From Dallia pectoralis (lineage: Eukaryota; Chordata; Actinopteri; Esociformes; Umbridae), in assembly GCA_029465975.1 (NCBI GenBank), contig CM055728.1:5233900-5297899 (forward strand): a stretch of DNA of 64,000 nucleotides, written 5' to 3'. Each line of letters starts with the position of its first letter. Position 1 is the first letter of the stretch. Under the pieces are notes generated by a model. It was not told the origin of the DNA and made no database searches. It worked only from the letters and a program-made list of their open reading frames with translations. Below are positions 44,674 through 57,600 of the stretch, piece by piece. The translations under genes and the position numbers were made by a program.

Positions 44674-44922
44674 TTACTGGCTATTTTCATACATATTAGA
44701 TTCATAATTTAAAAACAACAGCACCGTTTGGACATAGATCCCTCTTTTTAAGGCTCTTAAACGTTGGGCAGTTGAATCTAAAGCAGATTAAAGTCATCAT
44801 TGTTAATATTTGGTTGCGTATGCTTTGCATGCAATGACTGCTGGAAATCTGCGATGACATCACCAGACGCTGGGTATCTTCTCTGGTGATGCCTTTGGAG
44901 GTTGTTGTTCTAAGTTGACAAC

Positions 44923-45300
44923 ATGAGGAAGACAGCAGTGTCGATGCAAATGAAGCTGGCCCTCATAATGCTTAGAAATAAATTCAATCATCAACATTGC
45001 ATAAACCTTGAGAATGTCAAGTCAAATGTTCGGTGCATCATGAATAAGAAAATAACAACCGGTGAACTCAATTATATCAAAAGACCCGGTAGACCGAGGA
45101 AGACTACTGTGGTGGATGACCGGAGGATACTCTCTATGTAAAAAAAAAACAACAACAGCCCAACCGACGCAAAACAGTCTACTGGATTCTAAGTCTTCTA
45201 TTCATAGAAGATTACATCAGCAGGACTACACAGGGTACGCTACAAGATAAAATACTTATTAGTCTGAAGAACAGTAAGGCAAGATTAAAGTTTGCTAAAA
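44923..45300 (+). pseudogene. Tc1-like transposase N-terminal remnant
   Basis: The readable stretch NVKSNVRCIMNKKITTGELN, then RPGRPRKTTVVDDRRILSM, is the helix-turn-helix and GRPR box of a Tc1-like transposase. The frame is broken by an A-run and stops after 45140. Confidence 0.65.
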
Positions 45301-45339
45301 AGCACCTAATACAGCATCAAGAGTTCAGGAACAAAAGTA

Positions 45340-45756
45340 TACGTTACATACGCATTATACTTTACCAAACTCGTTATACATTAAATACATTATACTCATT
45401 ATACTTTACCAAACTCAATATATATTAAATACATTATACTTATTATACTTTACCAAACTCGTTATACATTAAATACGTTATACTCATTATACTTTACCAA
45501 ACTCGTTATACATTAAATACATTATACTCATTATACTTTACCAAACTCGTTATACATTAAATACATTATACTCATTATACTTTACCAAACTCATTATACA
45601 TTAAATACGTTATACTCATTATACTTTACCAAACTCATTATACATTATATACATTATACTCATTATACTTTACCAAACTCGTTATACATTAAATACATTA
45701 TACTCATTATACTTTACCAAACTCATTATATATAAAATAAATTATACTCATTATCC
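45340..45756. repeat. 45-bp AT-rich minisatellite
   Basis: About nine copies of a unit readable as TTATACTCATTATACTTTAC plus CAAACTCGTTATACATTAAA and TACAT. Variants: CTCG/CTCA, ACAT/ACGT. Confidence 0.9.
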
Positions 45757-45854
45757 AGATAAATGCTCGGCCTGTAGTAGACAAACGTTTTTAAATTCAA
45801 AGATAGAAAGATATGAGCAATCTAATACAACTCTGATACAAGCATTAGCATGCA

Positions 45855-46775
45855 CTGACACAGATACAGACACTGACACAGATACAGACACAGATACAGA
45901 CAAAGATACAGACACAGCTACAGACACTGAGACAGATACAGACACAGATACAGACAAAGATACAGACACAGCTACAGACACTGAGACAGACACAGATACA
46001 GACACAGACAAAGATACAGACACAGCTACAGACACTGAGACAGATACAGACACAGATACAGACACAGCTACAGACACTGAGACAGATACAGACACAGATA
46101 CAGACACTGAGACAGACACAGATACAGACACAGACAAAGATACAGACACAGCTACAGACACTGAGACAGATACAGATACAGACACAGACAAAGATACAGA
46201 CACTGAGACAGATACAGACACAGACAAAGATACAGACACAGCTACAGACACTGAGACAGATACAGACACAGATACAGACACAGATACAGACACAGCTACA
46301 GACACTGAGACAGACACAGATACAGACACAGACACAGCTACAGACACTGAGACAGTTACAGACACAGAAACAGATACAGACACAGACACAGATACAGACA
46401 CAGCTACAGACACTGAGACAGATACAGACACAGCTACAGACACTGATACAGACACTGAGACAGATACAGATACAGACACAGACAAAGATACAGACACTGA
46501 GACAGATACAGACACAGACAAAGATACAGACACAGCTACAGACACTGAGACAGATACAGACACAGATACAGACACAGATACAGACACAGCTACAGACACT
46601 GAGACAGACACAGATACAGACACAGACACAGCTACAGACACTGAGACAGTTACAGACACAGAAACAGATACAGACACAGACACAGATACAGACACAGCTA
46701 CAGACACTGAGACAGATACAGACACAGCTACAGACACTGATACAGACACTGAGACATATACATACATAGATACAG
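45855..46775. repeat. hexanucleotide-based array (GACACA/GATACA) with a 294-bp duplication
   Basis: Built of six-base units GATACA, GACACA, GCTACA, GACACT, GAGACA and GACAAA. The rare block GACAGTTACAGACACAGAAA occurs at 46351 and again at 46645, giving a 294-bp (49-hexamer) duplicated segment. Hexamers keep all frames open; the long VSVS reading on the minus strand is a by-product. Confidence 0.9.
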
Positions 46776-47204
46776 ACACAAACACAGACGCACTGCTAAA
46801 TAATACTGATGTTACAATGTCTGTTGAAAGCAGCCAAATGTTGCGAGAAGTAACAAATATGAAGCGAGAGGGAGAGAGGAAAAGACACAATGGTGGATAT
46901 TGTCTCCAGAGGCAGCAGGGAGGAAATGAAAAGGCAGACAGACTGAGGTATAAAGTGATACAATTGGGGAGAGTGCGGAAGATGGAAGGATACAGGTGTG
47001 GATACTGTATCCAGAGGCAAAAGGTCGGAAATGAAAAAGGGAGACAAAGAAGTGGAGAATATACAGAACGTGAGATAAGAGGAGCATGAAGGTGGGTAGA
47101 TAGAGGGACGCGCGGAGAGAGCGTGGGCGAGAGATGGACAGGGTATTCCATCTGAAAGCTCTTAGAGAAGGTCACTGCAGTGGAGAGTGCACCTGCTGCC
47201 CAGG

Positions 47205-48432
47205 AGCTATAAACTCCCCCATCAGTCTAGTTCTGTTATCACAATAACCAGGAGCTATATACTCCCCCATCAGTCTAGTTCTGTTAACACAATAACCAGG
47301 AGCTATAAACTCCCCCATCAGTCTAGTTCTGTTATCACAATACCCAGGAGCTATAAACTCCCCCATCAGTCTAGTTCTGTTATCACAATAACCAGGAGCT
47401 ATATACTCCCCCATCAGTCTAGTTCTGTTAACACAATAACCAGGAGCTATATACTCCCCCATCAGTCTAGTTCTGTTATCACAATAACCAGGAGCTATAT
47501 ACTCCCCCATCAGTCTAGTTCTGTTAACACAATAACCAGGAGCTATACACTCCCCCATCAGTCTAGTTCTGTTATCACAATAACCAGGAGCTATATACTC
47601 CCCCATCAGTCTAGTTCTGTTATCACAATAACCAGGAGCTATAAACTCCCCCATCAGTCTAGTTCTGTTATCACAATAACCAGGAGCTATAAACTCCCCC
47701 ATCAGTCTAGTTCTGTTAACACAATAACCAGGAGCTATAAACTCCCCCATCAGTCTAGTTCTGTTAACACAATAACCAGGAGCTATAAACTCCCCCATCA
47801 GTCTAGTTCTGTTATCACAATAACCAGGAGCTATATACTCCCCCATCAGTCTAGTTCTGTTATCACAATAACCAGGAGCTATAAACTCCCCCATCAGTCT
47901 AGTTCTGTTATCACAATAACCAGGAGCTATATACTCCCCCATCAGTCTAGTTCTGTTATCACAATAACCAGGAGCTATAAACTCCCCCATCAGTCTAGTT
48001 CTGTTATCACAATAACCAGGAGCTATAAACTCCCCATCAGTCTAGTTCTGTTATCACAATAACCAGGAGCTATATACTCCCCCATCAGTCTAGTTCTGTT
48101 ATCACAATAACCAGGAGCTATATACTCCCCCATCAGTCTAGTTCTGTTATCACAATAACCAGGAGCTATAAACTCCCCCATCAGTCTAGTTCTGTTATCA
48201 CAATAACCAGGAGCTATAAACTCCCACATCAGTCTAGTTCTGTTATCACAATAACCAGGAGCTATAAACTCCCCCATCAGTCTAGTTCTGTTATCACAGT
48301 AACCAGGAGCTATATACTCCCCCATCAGTCTAGTTCTGTTATCACAATAACCAGGAGCTATAAACTCCCCCATCAGTCTAGTTCTGTTATCACAATAACC
48401 AGGAGCTATAAACTCCCCCATCAGTCTAGTTC
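47205..48432. repeat. 48-bp minisatellite
   Basis: About 25 copies of AACCAGGAGCTATAAACTCC plus CCCATCAGTCTAGTTCTG and TTATCACAAT. Two variable positions recur: TATAAACTC or TATATACTC, and GTTATCAC or GTTAACAC. The unit is a multiple of three, so both strands show long ORFs that are not genes. One copy (48028) has lost a C. Confidence 0.93.
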
Positions 48433-49060
48433 TCGGCTGCTCTCTCGACATCGCCACAATTTCCTCTTCTCTCTCAGTTTTACCTACCGCACCTCAATAA
48501 TATCGCTCTGTGTGTGTAAATTGGTGTGCATCAGCAGTTGAGTTTGTGTGTGTGTGAACCTGGATGTCAGTGCTTGTGCAGGTCACCGTGTGTATGCGTG
48601 TGAGAAGGTGTTTGAGGGTCATGTTTGAAAGTGATCAGAGTGCCAGTTAATGTGCTGGCACGGCTTCCGTTAAAACTACTTAACACACGTTCCCCTGCCA
48701 AGAGCCCACTCGTTAACACGTTGCAACACACAATCCGTCGGAAACAGCTTTGCCGTCTCTCCCACTTCGAGTGGGCATTGGCTCTGCAAGTCCGACTCTT
48801 TCAATACCTTCACCAAAACTGTTTATATCCTCAATATAAATATTGGCCCGGCAATCTCTCTTTTATCCTCTATCACTTCTTCTACCCCTCTCATGCCCTT
48901 GATATTCTCACCTCTCTGTCCTTTGATGTTTGCTGTCAAGTATATAATCTTGTTCCCTCTGGAAAAAATAAACTCAAACCCGAAAATCCCTATAATTATA
49001 GCTAAATGCAAACCCTGCCTTCAGCCGCTTATCCATGGTCCGTTAAGATAAGCAGCAAGG
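48433..49060. other. intron sequence between arrays
   Basis: GT-rich tracts at 48500-48610; otherwise unremarkable DNA with a small unassigned ORF at 48625-49005. Confidence 0.4.
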
Positions 49061-49110
49061 CGTGTGTGTGTGTGTGAGTGTGTGTGTGTGTGTGTGGGGG
49101 GGTCGGGGGT
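49061..49110 (+). repeat. (TG)n microsatellite with G-rich tail
   Basis: GTGTGTGTGTGTGTGAGTGTG continuing into GGGGGGGTCGGGGGTCGGGG, a G-run pattern able to form a G-quadruplex. Confidence 0.8.
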
Positions 49111-49341
49111 CGGGGGTGGGTTTGTATGTTTATGTGGGCGAGTGTGTGTCTGTATGAATGCATGTACGTATGGCAGTGTGCATGTCAAAGGTGTGGACAC
49201 ATCTACTCACTCATGTATAACACACCGATCAAAATACATGTCATATTGCTGTTTCTCCTATGTAGCCACCATATTCCTTGATGACAGATTTGCACTCTCT
49301 CTGCAGTCTTTCAACCAACTTCAGATTCAACTTCAGGTCGA

Positions 49342-49376
49342 GAAAACCCTAACTAACCCTAACTAACCCTAACTAA
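49342..49376 (+). repeat. (CCCTAACTAA)n short array
   Basis: Three CCCTAACTAA units in a row. It resembles but is not the vertebrate telomere repeat, since every second TAA is extended. Confidence 0.75.
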
Positions 49377-49627
49377 AACACACGTCCACACCCACAAACG
49401 AGGCTGCAAATAGTGAATCACGAGTTCCTTGAACTAAAATTCGTAATTAGTGCGTAGGCTAGGATTTCTATGATCTCACTTCTAAAATAAGATGATTATT
49501 TGTATTATTTGTCCTTCATGTACAGCTTATTTCACAGCTGAACCCTGTGTACGTCAAAGTTACTTAAAAAATGAGACAACAAACAAGACAACAAATCAAT
49601 TAGAAATAAGTCATACATTGAAGCAGA

Positions 49628-50128
49628 TTGATATTGGCACAATTATCAGTTAAGAAAGCATGCAGCTGTGCAACAACCAGAGACTCCAACAACTTAGCAA
49701 GGCAAGAACAACAAATGACCCATGAGTCCTTGCGCTTCCTGGTCAACACCACCGCCCAGGACCTCAAATGGGAGCTGAATATCACCTCTCTCACTAAGAA
49801 AGCACAGCAAAGGCTGTACTGCCTGTGGCAGCTCAAAAATGACAAACTACCAATGTCCATGATGATTAATGCCTACACACCCATCATTGAGTCTATCCTG
49901 ACCTCCTCCATCATCGTCTGGTACGCTGCAGCTACTGTCACAAATAAGGACAGGCTGCGGACAATTGGTTGTAACCTGCGATCCCTCAACAATCTGTTCA
50001 AAGCCAGGTCACTGAGGCGGGCAGCACAGATTGAGGCAGACCCACCCACCATCCAGGAAACTAGACTATTTAGAGCTTCCACGGCAATGAGTCTAAGGAA
50101 AATGCCCCTAGCACTAGACTGCACTTAG
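49628..50128 (+). pseudogene. LINE reverse transcriptase, C-terminal fragment
   Basis: The frame contains ITSLTKKAQQRLYCLWQL, MINAYTPIIESILTSSIIVW and ARSLRRAAQIEADPP. LxKKAxQRLxxLxxL and IESILTxxIxxWY are hallmarks of the segment after the RT palm in L2/CR1-clade ORF2 proteins, with a truncated final part. The endonuclease and catalytic FADD motif are not present, so it cannot work on its own. Confidence 0.7.
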
Positions 50129-50132
50129 CCCC

Positions 50133-50137
<5 letters not shown>

Positions 50138-50210
<73 letters not shown>
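50138..50210 (+). repeat. (CA)n microsatellite
   Basis: About 36 uninterrupted CA units between the LINE coding part and its 3' UTR. The length suggests it is polymorphic. Confidence 0.95.
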
Positions 50211-50212
<2 letters not shown>

Positions 50213-50460
50213 TACCCACCCTGGACACTATCGGCTCTGATTCAAACTATTCAGATACATATTTCACATTCTATATTTACCCAGTTCATATGCCAACTAG
50301 GCAGGGTCTCTTCACTGTTTGTGTTATGTGTTTTGCTCTGTTTCCACTGTTTGTGTACTGTTTAAAAATGTCTTAAAATATGTGTTCTAATGCTATAGCT
50401 AGTGGATAGAAACAAAATATTGTGTGTAAACAGACTTGGCAAATAAACCTGATTCTGATA

Positions 50461-51660
50461 AAACATTTGAAACACAAAGAGACAGGAGCATTGACCCATC
50501 AAACATTGACGCTGAAGTACTGGACAGTAGGGAAACTGTAGGACACCTTGAATGTCCTGATAATGTGGGTTATTTAAGTTCTCCGCTCATTGCTTAGCAA
50601 TGTTTGTGCATTTCAATGTCACGTTAGCGATATTGGGTCAGTGTGAGATTAGAATATATTATATCACTGTTTGAAGTTTATTCCGTAAATCGATTTTTAT
50701 GTGCGTGTAAAGTAAAAACAAAATGTGTAAGTAGCATTTATATTTTTCCTTTAACGTATCTCATTTAATCAACCTAATAATATATGATTCATTAAGTTAA
50801 TTTAAAGAATTCTGTTCTGCGTTATCAAGGTGTTCTAGGATGAAGTATATGCATGAAGCCTGGCTTAAAGCTTTTGGTTAGCTAGTTTAATAAAAATTAA
50901 AAAAATCGTAATATTCTGTCTTAGACAGAAATCTGCATTTAGGTATATATTAAATTCTGAAATGTGTTGTTCAGATTCACGGTGGTTAAAGTGGGTAATT
51001 AGAGACATTGGGGGCACAACCTTTTAGATAAGAATCAACAGCCTCCAGGTTTTTTGTACTTAACGGAGAACTCTCTGTGCAACTTCCTAGGTAAAATTAA
51101 CCAAAATTAACTGAAGCTATGAAATAGAAATAGGAGAGCATTTATTGCCTAAAGAAGAAAGAACATCTTATAGAAATAAAGAACCTCCTCCCGGGCTTTC
51201 CGATTTTGTTGTAAATGAAACGGTGTGATAAATCAAATTAACTGAAGCACAAGTCAAGTTAACAAGCATGAGTATCAAGATTGACAGATCTGGAACAAGT
51301 GGATTTAGAAACGTCGCTTTATAGACCATGTTAATATTTTGAGGAGAGACGGAAGATACTGGATTACCAATGTTTTGTAGGATATAGCGCCGGACAACGT
51401 TTTTTTCTGCATTGTTTCCTACTGACAAAGCTACAATTTATGAAATAAAACTTGGAACAAATAAGAGTTTGCCAATATGCATTGCATTATGGAAGTTACC
51501 CAAAACATATGTTTAATGGTTACTGTGTATCTAGACACATATCACTCTTTAAGCCCCACCCAGACTCCAAACAGTCTTGTTTCAATCATACTCGTCAATA
51601 ACAATGAAAAAATGCTTTTGCTGAGCCTAGAAACTCTTCTCAAAACACGCAAAACAGTGA
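50461..51660. other. intron sequence, no feature recognised
   Basis: AT-rich sequence before the 21-bp satellite. Confidence 0.4.
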
Positions 51661-51662
51661 TA

Positions 51663-54600
51663 ATGTGGGGATGTAGATAGTGTGGGCGTGTAGATAGATA
51701 GTGTGGGCGTGTAGATAGATAGTGTGGGCGTGTAGATAGATAGTGTGGGCGTGTAGATAGATAGTGTGGTAGTGTAGATAGTGTGGGCGTGTAGATAGAT
51801 AGTGTGGGCGTGTAGATAGTGTGGGCGTGTAGATAGATAGTGTGGTAGCGTATATAGTGTGGGCGTGTAGATAGATAGTGTGGGTGTGTAGATAGATAGT
51901 GTGGGCGTGTAGATAGATAGTGTGGGCGTGTAGATAGATAGTGTGGGCGTGTAGATAGATAGTGTGGGCGTGTAGATAGATAGTGTGGGCGTGTAGATAG
52001 ATAGTGTGGGCGTGTAGATAGATAGTGTGGGCGTGTAGATAGATAGTGTAGGCGTGTAGATAGATAGTGTGGTAGTGTAGATAGTGTGGGCGTGTAGATT
52101 GATAGGGTGGTAGTGTAGATAGATAGTGTGGGCGTGTAGATTGATAGGGTGGTAGTGTAGATAGATAGTGTGGGCGTGTAGATGGATAGTGTGGGCGTGT
52201 AGATAGATAGTGTGGGCGTGTAGATAGCTAGTGTGGGCGTGTAGATAGATAGTGTGGTAGTGTAGATAGTGTGGGCGTGTAGATAGATAGTGTGGGCGTG
52301 TAGATAGCTAGTGTGGGCGTGTAGATAGATAGTGTGGTAGTGTAGATAGTGTGGTAGTGTAGATAGATAGTGTGGGCGTGTAGATAGATAGTGTGGTAGT
52401 GTAGATAGTGTGGGCGTGTAGATAGTGTGGGCGTGTAGATAGTGTGGGTGTGTAGATAGATAGTGTGGGCATGTAGATAGATAGTGTGGGCGTGTAGATA
52501 GTGTGGGCGTGTAGATAGATAGTGTGGGCGTGTAGATAGATAGTGTGGGCGTGTAGATAGATAGTGTGGGCGTGTAGATAGGTAGTGTGGTAGTGTAGAT
52601 AGTGTGGGCGTGTAGATAGATAGTGTGGGCGTGTAGATAGTGTGGGCGTGTAGATAGATAGTGTGGTAGCGTATATAGTGTGGGCGTGTAGATAGATAGT
52701 GTGGGTGTGTAGATAGATAGTGTGGACGTGTAGATAGATAGTGTGGGTGTGTAGATAGATAGTGTGGGCGTGTAGATAGACAGTGTGGGCGTGTAGATAG
52801 ATAGTGTGGGCGTGTAGATAGATAGTGTGGGCGTGTAGATAGATAGTGTGGGCGTGTAGATAGATAGTGTGGGCGTGTAGATAGATAGTGTGGGCGTGTA
52901 GATAGATAGTGTGGGCGTGTAGATAGATAGTGTGGTAGTGTAGATAGTGTGGGCGTGTAGATAGATAGTGTGGTAGTGTAGATAGTGTGGGCGTGTAGAT
53001 AGTGTGGGCGTGTAGATTGATAGGGTGGTAGTGTAGATAGATAGTGTGGGCGTGTAGATGGATAGTGTGGGCGTGTAGATAGATAGTGTGGGCGTGTAGA
53101 TAGCTAGTGTGGGCGTGTAGATAGATAGTGTGGTAGTGTAGATAGTGTGGGCGTGTAGATAGCTAGTGTGGGCGTGTAGATAGATAGTGTGGTAGTGTAG
53201 ATAGTGTGGTAGTGTAGATAGATAGTGTGGGCGTGTAGATAGATAGTGTGGTAGTGTAGATAGTGTGGGCGTGTAGATAGTGTGGGCGTGTAGATAGTGT
53301 GGGTGTGTAGATAGATAGTGTGGGCATGTAGATAGATAGTGTGGGCGTGTAGATAGTGTGGGCGTGTAGATAGATAGTGTGGGCGTGTAGATAGATAGTG
53401 TGGGCGTGTAGATAGTGTGGGCGTGTAGATAGATAGTGTGGTAGCGTATATAGTGTGGGCGTGTAGATAGATAGTGTGGGTGTGTAGATAGATAGTGTGG
53501 GCGTGTAGATAGATAGTGTGGGCTTGTAGATAGACAGTGTGGGCGTGTAGATAGATAGTGTGGGCGTGTAGATAGATAGTGTGGGCGTGTAGATAGATAG
53601 TGTGGGCGTGTAGATAGATAGTGTGGGCGTGTAGATAGATAGTGTGGGCGTGTAGATAGATAGTGTGGGCGTGTAGATAGATAGTGTGGTAGTGTAGATA
53701 GTGTGGGCGTGTAGATAGATAGTGTGGGCGTTTAGATAGATAGTGTGGTAGTGTAGATAGTGTGGGCGTGTAGATAGTGTGGGCGTGTAGATAGATAGTG
53801 TGGGCGTGTAGATAGTGTGGGCGTGTAGCTAGATAGTGTGGGCGTGTAGATAGATAGTGTGGTGTGTAGATAGATAGTGTGGGCGTGTATATAGTGTGGG
53901 CGTGTAGATAGATAGTGTGGGCGTGTAGATAGATAGTGTGGGCGTGTAGATAGTGTGGGCGTGTAGATTGATAGGGTGGTAGTGTAGATAGATAGTGTGG
54001 GCGTGTAGATGGATAGTGTGGGCGTGTAGATAGATAGTGTGGGCGTGTAGATAGCTAGTGTGGGCGTGTAGATAGATCGTGTGGGCGTGTAGATAGATAG
54101 TGTGGTAGTGTAGATAGTGTGGTAGTGTAGATAGATAGTGTGGGCGTGTAGATAGATAGTGTGGGCGTGTAGATAGCTAGTGTGGGCGTGTAGATAGCTA
54201 GTGTGGGCGTGTAGATAGATAGTGTGGTAGTGTAGATAGTGTGGTAGTGTAGATAGATAGTGTGGGCGTGTAGATAGATAGTGTGGTAGTGTAGATAGTG
54301 TGGGTGTGTAGATAGATAGTGTGGGCGTGTAGATAGATAGTGTGGGTGTGTAGATAGATAGTGTGGGCGTGTAGATAGTGTGGGGCGTGTAGATAGTGTG
54401 GGTGTGTAGATAGATAGTGTGGGCATGTAGATAGATAGTGTGGGCGTGTAGATAGTGTGGGCGTGTAGATAGATAGTGTGGGCGTGTAGATAGATAGTGG
54501 GGCGTGTAGATAGTGTGGGGCGTGTAGATAGATAGTGTGGTAGCGTATATAGTGTGGGCGTGTAGATAGATAGTGGGTGTGTAGATAGATAGTGTGGGCG

Positions 54601-57600
54601 TGTAGATAGATAGTGGGGCTTGTAGATAGACAGTGTGGGCGTGAGATAGATAGTGTGGGCGTGTAGATAGATAGTGTGGGCGTGTAGATAGATAGTGTGG
54701 GCGTGTAGATAGATAGTGGGCGTGTAGATAGATAGTGTGGGCGGTAGATAGATAGTGGGGCGTGTAGATAGATAGTGGTAGTGTAGATAGTGTGGGGGCG
54801 TGTAGATAGATAGTGTGGGCGTGTAGATGGATAGTGTGGGCAGTGTAGATAGTGTGGGCGTGTAGATAGTGTGGGCGTGTAGATAGATAGTGTGGGCGTG
54901 TAGATAGTGTGGGCGTGTAGCTAGATAGTGTGGGCGTGTAGATAGATAGTGTGGTGTGTAGATAGATAGTGTGGGCGTATAGATAGTGTGGATAGTGTGG
55001 GCGTGTAGATAGATAGTGTGGGCGTGGATAGTGTGGGCGTGTAGATATAGGTGGTAGTGTAGATAGATGTGTGGGCGTGTAGATGGATAGTGTGGGCGTG
55101 TAGATAGATAGTGTGGGCGTGTAGATAGCTAGTGTGGGCGTGTAGATAGATAGTGTGGCGTGTAGATAGTGTGGGTAGTGTAGATAGTGTGGTAGTGTAG
55201 ATAGATAGTGTGGGCGTGTAGATAGATAGTGTGGGCGTGTGTGGGCGGTAGATAGCTAGTGTGGGCGTGTAGATAGATAGTGTGGTAGTGTAGATAGTGT
55301 GGTAGTGTAGATAGATAGTGTGGGCGTGTAGATAGATAGTGTGGTGTGTAGATAGATAGTGTGGGCGTGTAGATAGATAGTGTGGGCTTGTAGATAGATG
55401 GTGTGGGCGTGTAGATAGATAGTGTGGGCGTGTAGATAGATAGTGTGGGTGTGTAGATAGATAGTGTGGGCATGTAGATAGATAGTGTGGGCGTGATAGA
55501 TAGTGTGGGCGTGTAGATAGATAGTGTGGGCGTGTAGATAGATAGTGTGGGCGTGTAGATAGATAGTGGGCGTGTAGATAGATAGTGTGGGCGTAGATAT
55601 AGTGTGTGGGCGTGTAGATAGATAGTGTGGGCGTGTAGATAGATAGTGTGGGCGTGTAGATAGTGTGGGCGTGTAGATAGATAGTGTGGCGTGTAGATAG
55701 ATAGTGTGGGCGTGTAGATAGATAGTGTGGGCGTGTAGATAGATAGTGTGGGCGTGAGTGTAGATAGATGTGGGCGTGTAGATAGATAGTGTGGGCGTGT
55801 AGATAGATAGTGTGGGCGTGTAGATAGATAGTGTGGGCGTGTGGGCGGTAGATAGATAGTGTGGGTGTGTAGAATAGACAGTGGGGCGTGTAGATAGACA
55901 GTGGGGCAGTGTAGATAGATGTGTGGGCGTGTAGATAGATAGTGTGGGCGTGTGATAGATAGTGTGGGCGTGTAGATAGTGTGGGCGTGTAGATAGTGTG
56001 GGCGTGTAGATAGATAGTGTGGGCGTGTAGATGATAGTGTGGGCGTGTAGTAGATAGTGTGGGCGTGTAGATAGTGTGGGGCGTGTAGATAGATAGTGTG
56101 GGCGGTAGATAGATGTGTGGGCGTGTAGATAGTGTGGGCGTGTAGCTAGATAGTGTGGGCGTGTAGATAGATAGTGTGGTGTGTAGATAGATAGTGTGGG
56201 CGTGTATATAGTGTGGGCGTGTAGATAGATAGTGTGGGCGTGTAGATAGATAGTGTGGGCGTGTAGATAGTGTGGGCGTGTAGATTGATAGGGTGGTAGT
56301 GTAGATAGATAGTGTGGGCGTGTAGATGGATAGTGTGGGCGTGTAGATAGATAGTGTGGGCGTGTAGATAGCTAGTGTGGGCGTGTAGATAGATAGTGTG
56401 GGCGTGTAGATAGATAGTGTGGTAGTGTAGATAGTGTGGGAGTGTAGATAGATAGTGTGGGCGTGTAGATAGATAGTGTGGGCGTGTAGATAGCTAGTGT
56501 GGGCGTGTAGATAGCTAGTGTGGGCGTGTAGATAGATAGTGTGGTAGTGTAGATAGTGTGGTAGTGTAGATAGATAGTGTGGGCGTGTAGATAGATAGTG
56601 TGGTAGTGTAGATAGTGTGGGTGTGTAGATAGATAGTGTGGGCGTGTAGATAGATAGTGTGGGTGTGTAGATAGATAGTGTGGGCGTGTAGATAGATAGT
56701 GTGGGCGTGTAGATAGATAGATAGTGTGGGCATGTAGATAGATAGTGTGGGCGTGTAGATAGATAGTGTGGTAGTAGATAGATAGTGTGGGCGTGTAGAT
56801 AGATAGTGTGGGTGTGTAGATAGATAGTGTGGGCGTGTAGATAGTGTGGGCATGTAGATAGATAGTGTGGGCATGTAGATAGATAGTGTGGGCGTGTAGA
56901 TAGATAGTGTGGGCGTGTAGATAGATAGTGTGGTAGTGTAGATAGTGTGGGCGTGTAGATAGATAGTGTGGGCGTGTAGATAGATAGTGTGGGCGTGTAG
57001 ATAGATAGTGTGGGCGTGTAGATAGATAGTGTGGGAGTGTAGATAGATAGTGTGGGCGTGTAGATAGATAGTGTGGGCGTGTAGATAGATAGTGTGGGCG
57101 TGTAGATAGATAGTGTGGGCGTGTAGATAGATAGTGTGGGCGTGTAGATAGATAGTGTGGGCGTGTAGATAGATAGTGTGGGCGTGTAGATAGATAGTGT
57201 GGGCGTGTAGATAGATAGTGTGGGCGTGTAGATAGATAGTGTGGTAGTGTAGATAGTGTGGGCGTGTAGATTGATAGGGTGGTAGTGTAGATAGATAGTG
57301 TGGGCGTGTAGATGGATAGTGTGGGCGTGTAGATAGATAGTGTGGGCGTGTAGATAGCTAGTGTGGGCGTGTAGATAGATAGTGTGGTAGTGTAGATAGT
57401 GTGGGCGTGTAGATAGCTAGTGTGGGCGTGTAGATAGATAGTGTGGTAGTGTAGATAGTGTGGTAGTGTAAATAGATAGTGTGGGCGTGTAGATAGATAG
57501 TGTGGTAGTGTAGATAGTGTGGGCGTGTAGATAGTGTGGGCGTGTAGATAGTGTGGGTGTGTAGATAGATAGTGTGGGCATGTAGATAGATAGTGTGGGC

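Larger units (their letters stand above)
49626..50460 (+). mobile_element. L2/CR1-type LINE, 5' truncated, with 3' UTR
   Basis: Reverse-transcriptase C-terminal coding region, a (CA)n tract, then a 3' UTR ending AATAAACCTGATTCTGAT. A related but shorter fragment lies at 13310-13560. Confidence 0.72.

Noticed and set aside
45751..47175. 474-residue minus-strand ORF full of VSVS
   Set aside because: By-product of a hexamer array; flanking residues show no domain, and I saw no link to the cacna2d3 exons.
47172..48457. Array of 48-bp units considered as a CRISPR-like array or repeat protein
   Set aside because: The host is a vertebrate and units are contiguous with no unique spacers; open frames follow from 48 being a multiple of three.
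49342..49376. Interstitial telomere
   Set aside because: The unit is CCCTAACTAA, not CCCTAA, and only three copies exist.
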